Below, piece by piece: positions 36,601-45,600 of a stretch of DNA of 64,000 nucleotides. This DNA comes from DASQMT01 sp963839615 (GTDB taxonomy: Bacteria > Actinomycetota > Thermoleophilia > Solirubrobacterales > Solirubrobacteraceae), in the NCBI GenBank assembly GCA_963839615.1, contig CAWIVY010000007.1:620001-684000 (forward strand). The letters run 5' to 3'. The notes beneath the pieces were generated by a model. That model was not told where the DNA came from and made no database searches. It saw only the letters and a program-made list of their open reading frames with translations. The position numbers were made by a program, and so were the translations under genes. The first letter of the stretch is position 1. The number at the start of each line of letters is the position of its first letter.

Positions 36601-39600
36601 GGCTGGAGCTGGAGGCCGTACTGGTCGAGGCCGACCTCGAACACCTCGGTGCGCACGCCCGAGGCGAAGTTGACGTTGATCTGGCGCTCCGCGAGCTCGT
36701 CGGTCGTGCCGTCGTTGTCGTTGTCGATGCCGTCGTCCTCGTCGGCCTCGTCGATCTCGGTGTCGCCGTCGTTGTCGATCCCGTCGAGGAGCTGCGGCAG
36801 CGTGATCGTGTCGGCGACGACCTGACCGGTGGTGTTGATCCGCACCCGCAGCGAGCCGGTGACGACCAGGCCGGGGATGCCGAGCAGCTCGGCGCGGCCG
36901 AACGCGGTGACCGCGTAGGTGTCGTCGTCCTCGCGGTTCACGTCGTTGAGGAACCGCACGACCGCGACCGAGGCGTCGGTGATGCGCACGCCGACGGCGC
37001 CGGTGAAGTCGGTCAGGTCGTCGGAGTTGCGCTGGCCGAGGAACAGCGTCGCGTTGCGCGCGCCGTAGACCTTGCGCCCCGGCCGGTCTTCGAAGAAGAA
37101 ATCGCCGGTCAGCTCGAAGATGTCGAGCACGCGGATGCTGAGCTGGCGGACGGCGATCTTGAAGGTGTTCGGCGTGAGATCGAACGAGGCGGTGCCGTCG
37201 CCGGCCGGGATCGACTCCTTGCGCTGGACGTTCGTGCGGTTGACCTGGAGCGTGGCAGCGCCCTCGATGTCGAGCGCTCCGCCCGTGTCGAGCGTGATCG
37301 TGCCGCTGACGATGCCCGCCACGCCGCCGCCCGCGGCGGGGGTGCCCGGATAGATCACGAACGCCATGCGGCCGTTCGTGATCGAGAAGCCGGTCGAAGC
37401 GCCCTCGAGGTCCGTCGCCGTGAAGGTGCTGGCCGAGACGCCCGTGGCGATGAAGCGCGTGAGCTGGACCGGCGGCGTGCCGGGCACCTTGACGATCCGC
37501 TCGATCGCGATCGCGTCGGCGTGGAAGGCGAACCCCTTCAGCGTCAGGTCGACGTCGGTCGCCTCGATCCGCAGGTACGGGCCGGCCGGCAGCTCGAGCA
37601 CGAACGGGCCGGTACCGGGGACGATGAACTCCTCGTTGACCAGCTTGTTCGTGTTGTTGATCTTGACCGAGAAGGCGGTCGAGAACGTGAAGTCCGAGCC
37701 GATGTTCACGGTCGTCTCGGCGACGTCGATCTGCGCGGCCATTCCGTCCGGGGTGAGCAGGATGAAGCCGTTGGCGCCGCTGATCGTGAACGCCGGATCG
37801 CCGATCCCGACCGAGAAGCTCGTCTCGGTCAGCGAGATCTTCGTGACCTTCTGCCCGTTGCTGCGCAACGCCTGGGAGAAGGCGATCGTCGTGACGATCG
37901 AGAAGCCGTCGAACGCGACCGTGATCGTGCCGCTGGCCTCGAGCACGAAGCCGTCGAAGGCGATGTCGCGCGTGGCGCCCGTCTCGATGTCGACCGTGAC
38001 CGGCAGCGACTCGTCGTCGGCCGCGCCGTTGAAGTCGACGACGGGGGCCGGGATCTGGTTGGGAGCCGTGCCAGTCGGGGCGCCGCCGCCGCCGTTCACG
38101 GCGACGTCGATGCTGGTGCCCTGCACGGTCACGCCGTCGACGCCGACAAGCGCGATCGAGTCGGCGTGCGCGCTGATCGCGTAGTAGCTGAGCGCGGGGG
38201 TGGCGGGTGTCGTGGGCGTGGCCGGCGGGACCGTCTTGAGCAGCACGACCGCCACCTCGACGCCGCCCAGGGCGATGCCCACGGCGCCCGCGGCGTCCGG
38301 CGTGTCGTCCGCGATCGCATCGGCGGGGTTCGTGTTGATCACGCCGTCGCCGTTGGAATCGACCCAGTAGGGGCCGCCGTCGCCGAGGAAGACGTTGACG
38401 TTGCTGGCGCCGATCTTCATGACGCTGAGGTCCTTCGTCGTGCCGTTGCTCAGCAACTGGTCGTTGAGGACCGTGCCCATCTCGAACACGAAGCTGCCAG
38501 AGATGTGGACGAACCCGCCGAAGCCGAGCTCGACGTAGGCGCCCGCGCGCAGGCGGCGGCCGGCGTAGTCGAGCAGCAGCGTGGGCGGCTCGGTCTCGCC
38601 CGCGGGGATCGGGCCGATCGGCACGGCCAGTCCGCCGTCGTCGAGCGCCGAGAAGTCGATCGCCGGCGCGGGGTTGGCGCCCGGCACGGTCAGCGCCGCG
38701 CTGTTGACCTCGAGCGTGAGGTTCAGGATGTTCGCCGTGACGCCCTCGACGCCGACGAGCGCGACGTTGCCCTTGAGCTTGAGCGCCGTGAAGGACTTGT
38801 AGAGGTGGAGGTCGTTCGCCGTGGGGTTGAGCGGGTCGACGACGGGCTTGAGCAGCGCGAGCGCGAATGAGACGTTGCTGATCGCCAGGCCGACGGCCTC
38901 GGTCGTCGCGGGATCGGGGGTCTCGTCGAGCTCGGTGACCTTGCCGTCGCCGTTCGTGTCCCAGTAGGGCCCGCCGGTGCCGAAGAACGCGAAGCCGTTG
39001 CTCGCGCCGATCGTCATCACGGTCGCGTCGCCGCTGAGCGGGTCGATGCCGTCGTCGGGATCGTCGTCCTGGAGCGTCACCAGGACCGGCTCGTCGGACT
39101 TCTGGAACGCGAAGTCGGCGGTGATGAAGACGAACTCCGAGATGATCAGCGTGATCGTGCCGCTCGCGCGCATCAGCGCGGTCTCGAAGTCGATCGCGAC
39201 GCTCGGCGCCGGGTCGCCGCCGACGCCGTCCGGGTCGGGGCCGGTCTGGACGCTCAGCGAGCCGCCCTCGAGCTTGGAGAAGTCCACGGCGGGCTTGGCG
39301 TTGACGTCGGTCGCGTGCTTGCCGCCGTTGAACTCGACGTTGAGCTTGCCCTTGAGCGTGACCGAGGGGATGCCGAGCAGCTGCGCGGTTCCGGAGGCCT
39401 TCAGCGCGGTGAAGCTGAGCGGGCCGGGCGGGCCGCCCACCGTGGCGGGCTCCTGGCGCATCAGCGCCAGCGCGAGGTTGACGTCCTGGAGCGCGACGCC
39501 GATCGAGTCGAACGCCTCCGGGTCGTCGGGCTCGTCGTCGGTGCCGTCGCCGTTGACGTCAGCCGTCGCGCCCGTCGGGTTGTAGACGCCGTCGCCGTTG

Positions 39601-42600
39601 GTGTCGCCGATCACGTCGTCGGCGTCGAAGTCGCCGTCGCCGTCGGAGTCCGGGATCCCCATGCCGACGAAGACGTTCGCGTTGGAGATCCCGACGCGCA
39701 GCAGCGAGACCTCGACCTGCTCCTCGGCGCCCGCCGGCGTCACGAAGATCGGGTCGCCCTTCTCGATCGCGAACGATCCGGTCGCGTAGACGAAGTCGGC
39801 GATCCTGAGGTGCAGAGTGCCGGCGACGCGCAGCAGCTTGCCGTCGAAGTCGATCGCGACGGCGTCGGCGCCCTCGCCGCGGATCAGCGAGTCCTTGAGG
39901 TCCTCGTCCGGCGTGCCCACGTCCTCGGCGTCCTCGCCGAACACGCCGTTGCCGTCGATGTCGAGGTCCGCGTCCCAGTTGAGCGGGTCGGGCGGCGTCG
40001 TGCCGCCGGAGGCCTGGTTGATCTGGATCTCGAGCTCGTCGGCGACGAGCACGAAGTCCTCGGGCAGGCCGGCGAGCCGCGCGCCGGTGATGTTCGAGCT
40101 GATCGCCGACCACGTGCGCGGGTCGGCCGGGTCCGTGCTCCCGAGGGCCGGCTTCTTGGCCTTCAGCGAGGCGATGAAGATCGTGCCGCCCTCGATCTCG
40201 AAACCGACGCCGTTGACGCCGATGAAGAGGAAGTCCGCGGGGTCGGTCGAGTTGTCGGGGTTGATCTCGAGCGAGATCGTGAGCAGCTGCGCGTCGGTCA
40301 GGGTGTCGGTGACGTTGTCCAGCTCGTCCTTGAGCTCGACGTCGACGACCTCCTTGGCGACCGTGATCCGCACGATCCCGCGGACGAAGTCGAACGCGTT
40401 GAACGTGACCGTCGCCTGAAGCTGGAAGCGCTCCTCGTCGAACTCGATCGGGTGCTGCACGCCGTCGAGGTCCTCGACCTCGAAGACGACCGGATCGCCG
40501 CTGCCGTCGAGGAAGGCGGTGGTCCAGTCGAGCGCCTCGGCCTCGGTCGTGCCCTTGAGGCCCGCGGCCTGGTTGATCTCGAGCGTGGCGCTGTCGAAGT
40601 CCAGCGTGATGTTCGGGATGCCCTCGAACGAGGCGTGGTCGAGGTCGGCGCTGATCGCCAGCCACGAGCGCTCGTCGGGGGTCGTCGCGTTCTGCTGATC
40701 GGCCTTCGAGGGCTTGATCGACGCCAGCACGAGCGTGCCGGCGAACTCGTCCGCGTCGCCGCCGTCGGCCTCGGGCGAGTCCGAGACGCGGAAGCCCGGC
40801 CCGTCCGGAACGCCCACGAAGAGCGAGCGCACGCGCAGCGAGAGGCGCGTGACCTGCGCGTCGGTCAGCGTCTCGGTGTCGCTGATGACGACGTCCTCGG
40901 TGGTGCTGACGTACTTGAAGTCGACGTCGCCGGTGACGAAGTCGAACAGGTTGACGATGAAGCGGCCCGAGGCGCCGAAGATGTCCTCTTCGTAGGTGAC
41001 GCTCAGCTCGATCGGGTCGGCGCCGGTCGGCACGGCGAACGTCGGCGCCTCGAAGTTGCCGTCCTGGTCGGCGTCGATCGCGCCGGTCCAGTCGAGCGCC
41101 TCGGCGACCGGGTCGGTCCCGTACTGCCCCGCGGCCTTGTTGACGTCGACCGAGAACGTGACGATCTGCGCCGTCACGCCGTCGATGCCGAGCAGCTCCG
41201 CGTTGGCGATGTTCGCCGTGATCGCCGTGAACACGCGCGTGTCGTCCGTGGCCGGCGCGCCGGGCTTGACCGAGACGTACAGCAGCGAGCCGCTCTCGAT
41301 CTTGAAGTGGACCCCGGTCTCCTCGCCGATCGTCAGGCCGAGCTCCTCGCCGTTGGCGTCGTTGCCGTCGTCGGCGAGGATCAGCATCGCGAAGCTGGTC
41401 ATCTTCGCGCCCTCGAGGTCCCCGCCGGTCGTGTCGGGCAGGTAGGTGTTCGCGCCGTCGTAGTCGACGTCGACGTTGACGTCCTGCTGCTCGAATGCGA
41501 ACGCGACGGTGCCCTTGAGCAGGCCGAGGATGTTGTTGATCGTCAACCGGCCGGAGGCGCGGGTCAGCTCCTCGGTGAAGTCGATGTCGACGCCGACGAC
41601 CTCGACCTGGTCGAGCACGGAGTCGCCGAACGAGTCGTCGCCGTCGAGGTTGAGCGTCGTCGTCCAGTCGAGCGCCGCCGCGAGCACGGGGTCGCCCGTG
41701 GCCGGCGTGAGCTGGCCGGAGAAGCGGTTGAGCTCGATCGCGAAGACGTCGACGACGACGTCGAAGTCGTCGAGGCCGGCGAGCGTCGCGCCCGTGAGCT
41801 CGGCCTTGATCGCGGTCCAGACGCGGTCGTCGGTCGCGGCCGCGTCGCTGGGCGCTCCGGCGCGCAGGAACGCGAGCGCGAGCGAGCCGTCGGCGACGGT
41901 GAAGTGGACGCCGTCGGGGTCGCCGATGACGAGGCCGGTGCCGCCGTCGGCGACGCTGACGATGTCGAGGCCGAACGTGATCAGCGAGGCGTTCTCGGGG
42001 TTGCCGGCATTCGCCTCGTCCTCGGGGTCGAGATCGACCGCGACGTTCGACTTCGTGTACTCGAAGTCGGCGGTCAGCTCGACGAAGTCGAACAGCCGCG
42101 TCTGGAAGCGCCCGGCGATCGCCAGCGTCTCGGTGGTGAACCCGATCCCGAGGTCCGGCGTGGCCGGCAGCAGCGCGCCCGGGTCGATCAGGTCGCCCTC
42201 GCCGTCGCCGTCGACGTCGACGGCGAAGCCCGCGTCGGGATCGGTCGGGTCGGCCCATTTCAGCGCGGTGGCGGTGACGGGGTCGGGCAGCGGCGGCGTC
42301 GGCTCTCCGGGACCGGGGGCCTCCGGAGCGGGCACGAACTGGCCGGACGCGGTGTTGATCTTGAACGAGCCATTCGTGACGCTGATCTCCACCGGGGAGC
42401 CGAGCTTGAGGGAGACGCCGATCCCGTTCGACGTGATCGCCGTCCACTTGCTCGACTGGCTCGCGGCCGGGTCGGCCGGGGCGGCCGCGCTGATCGAGAC
42501 CATTCCGAGCGAGCCGCCCGTGATCTCGACGAGCACGTTCCCCTCGCCCAGGTGCAGGTTGAGGTTGTCGATCGCGAACTGCAGCATCGAGGCGCCGAGG

Positions 42601-45600
42601 AACTGGTCGTCGGTCGTGTCGAAGTCGCCGTCGAGGTCGACGTCGACGGTCGACTGCTCGAACGCGATGTCCGCGCTGCCGCCGACGAGCCCGAAGAAGT
42701 CGACGGTGGCGCCCTCCGCCGACGCGAAGCGCTTCGCGGTATCGAAGTCGATGTCCAGCGTCGCGGCGGTGATCGTGTCGGGGTCGTCGTCCGCGTCGGC
42801 GTCGTCGTAGGTCGAGAAGTCCAGATAGGACTCGTCCGACGCACGGCTGTTGAACTCGATCGTGAGCGTGCCGGTGTCGATCGTGACGCCGTCGATCCCG
42901 ACCAGCGCGGCCTGGACGACGGCCTTGACCGCGAACCACGTGCGGCCGGTGGCGGAGTCGGTGACGATGACCAGGGCGAGCTTGTCGATCGTGCCCCTGA
43001 AGCCGATCTCCTGGTCGGTCCCGTGGCCCGAGCCGACGAACAGCGTCCCGCCCTGCACGCCGATGATGTAGAAGGACGCCCCGCTGAGCTCGTCGTTCCC
43101 GCCCGCCACGTTCGAGCCGGCCGGCGTGATGTCGCCCGTGGTGCGGACCAGGTTCAGGTCGCCCTCGACGAACACGAAGCCGCCGAGGTCGAGCTGCTGG
43201 TTGCCGCCGCCGCTGAGGATGTCTCCCTCGATGAACCCGCCGTCGGAGAAGTTGAAGGCGTCGATCTTCGTGCCGCCGGTGAGGTTCTCGACGTTCGCGA
43301 AGTTGAAGTCGTCGAGCGGCGCGGCCTTGAACCAGCCGCCGTTCTCGGCGTTGATCTGCCAGACGGTGACCTTGTCGGGGCCGACGAGCGTGTCCTCGCC
43401 GTCGCCGCCGTCGAAGATGAACTGCTCGCCGAAGTCCGCCGCGCTCGCCGTGAAGACCACGGTGTCCATCGCGTCCGAGCCGGTGATCTTGAAGTGCTCC
43501 AGGCCCGCGGAGGTGAAGCGCCGCGCGCCGCCGACGGTGATCTCCAGCTTCGCCGCCACCGGGTCGACGGACGTGACCGTGTAGCTGCCACCGGTGTCGG
43601 GCAGCTGCAGCTCGGCCGTGTCCTCGCCACCGCCGCCGCTGAAGGTGATCGACGCCGCGTATCCGGCGGCGCTGGGGTCGATGATCAGCGTGTCGTCGGC
43701 CGAGCCGCCCGTGATGACCAGCGAGGTGACGGTGCTGAGAGCGCGCGTCTCGGCCGGGTCGCCGTCGACGACGATCTTGAGGTCCGTGCCGTCGACGCTG
43801 ACGGTGATCGTGTGAGCGTTGCTGCCGTCGAGGGTGATCGCCCACGCGCCCGACGTGAAAGTCGAGGTGTACTCCGAGAAGTGCGGCAGCGCCGCGCTGA
43901 CGAGGCCGGTGCGACCGTCGTAGCTCGAGCTGATGGCCTGCGGCCCGAGGACCGGATCCAGGTAGAGGATCTGGGGCGCGTCGGTGAGGTGGCGGCCGGC
44001 GAAGAGCGTGAGCACCGGCGCGATCAGGAAGGTCGAGATGCGCTCGCCGGTGGCCGCGTCGTAGGCGTTGAGGTCGACGATGCCGGCGACCGGCGTGATC
44101 GAGACGTACGCGTCGGCGGGCAGTGAGCCCGGCGCGAAGGTCAGCGTGGCGTCCCCGGCGGTGAGCGTCCCGCCCAGGGCGGCTGTGATCAGAACCGAGC
44201 CGGCGGGAGGTCCGCGCGCCGACCAGGGCTCGCCTGCGGGATCGGTCGCGGCCTGCTCGGCCGAAGTCGCGTCGAGCAGCTCGGGGCCGCTCGCGGAATG
44301 GATCGTGGTCGCGCTCTCGGGCGACGTCGCGCCGATCAGTCCGGTCGCGCCCGCGCCGCCCGCGACGCTGCCGCCCGACGTGCCGTCGGCCGGAGGCGGC
44401 GAGTCGGTCTCGAGGTCGATGCTCCCCGCGGCGGCGTCGCCGCCGGTGAGCGCGCCGGGGTCGAGCGCTGTGCCGGAGGGCGCGGCCGGGTCGTCCGCGC
44501 CGCCTTGCGAATACGTCCCGGGCGGTTCGCTCGCGCCGGTGATGGCGGTGCCGGCAGGCGCGCTGCCCAGCGACGGCTGCTCGACCCCGTCAGCGGCGGC
44601 TTCCGTGAGGCCGGGCGCGGATTCGCCGGGGCTGATGACCGCGCTCGCGGCGCTGCCGGAGGCGGAGGCGGAGGTGAGGCCGGCGTGGCTGCCGGAGGAG
44701 AGTGTCGAGGACGAGCCGGAGGACATCTGCGGCTCGGACGACGCGTTCGCGGTGATGGGGCTCGGGGCGGTGCTGATGCTTGTGCTACCCAGGCGAGCGG
44801 ATCCCGCGGGAGCTTCTGAGCTGGGTTGGCCGGCTGGGGGACCGCGCGCGTCCGCGGTGTCGGCGCCGGCAATGGGAACAAGGTCTTCGGCCTCTGGCGT
44901 GACCGCGCTCGAGCCCTCGGGCGGTGGCGGCGCCGCGGCGGCCGCGCCGGAGGCGTCGGCGGCGGTCTCGTCGCGCTCGCCGTTGCCGGTCGAGGCGGCC
45001 GTGGCGCTGCGGTTGGCGCTGCTGAGCGTCAGCGGCGACTGGGGCGAGTCGGCCGGGGCTGCGACCGCGAGCTCGGCGGCGTCGGTGTCGGCGCCGGCGG
45101 CGAGCGCGGAGCCGCTCAGGTCGACCGTCGGGGCATCCGCGGCGAGCGGGGCGCCGTCGGGACCCGCGGGCGTGATCGGGTTCTCGACGGCGTGGAGCGA
45201 GAGGGCGACGGCGCTCGCGGCGTCCGACAACGTCGCGGCGGTCACCGCGAGCAGGTCGGGCGACACGGCCGGGGCGACGATCACGGGCGCGGGCGGGGCG
45301 ACGACGACGGGCGCGGGGACGCTCGCCATCATCGGCGCGACCGGCGCGGGCGCGGGCGCGGGAGCCGGCTGGGGCGCGGCCGCAGGCGCGGCGGGCGCGG
45401 CCTGCTCGGCGGGACCCTGCGGCGCGGACGCCTGCTCGGCCGGCGCGGCCTCGACGGCCGGCGCGGTTTCGACGGCCGGCGCGGTTTCGACGGCCGGCGC
45501 GGGCTCGGCGGCCGGCGCGGGCTCGACTGCCGGCGCGGCCTCGACCACCGGCGCGGCCTCGACCACCGGCGCGGCCTCGACCACCGGCGCGGCCTCGACC

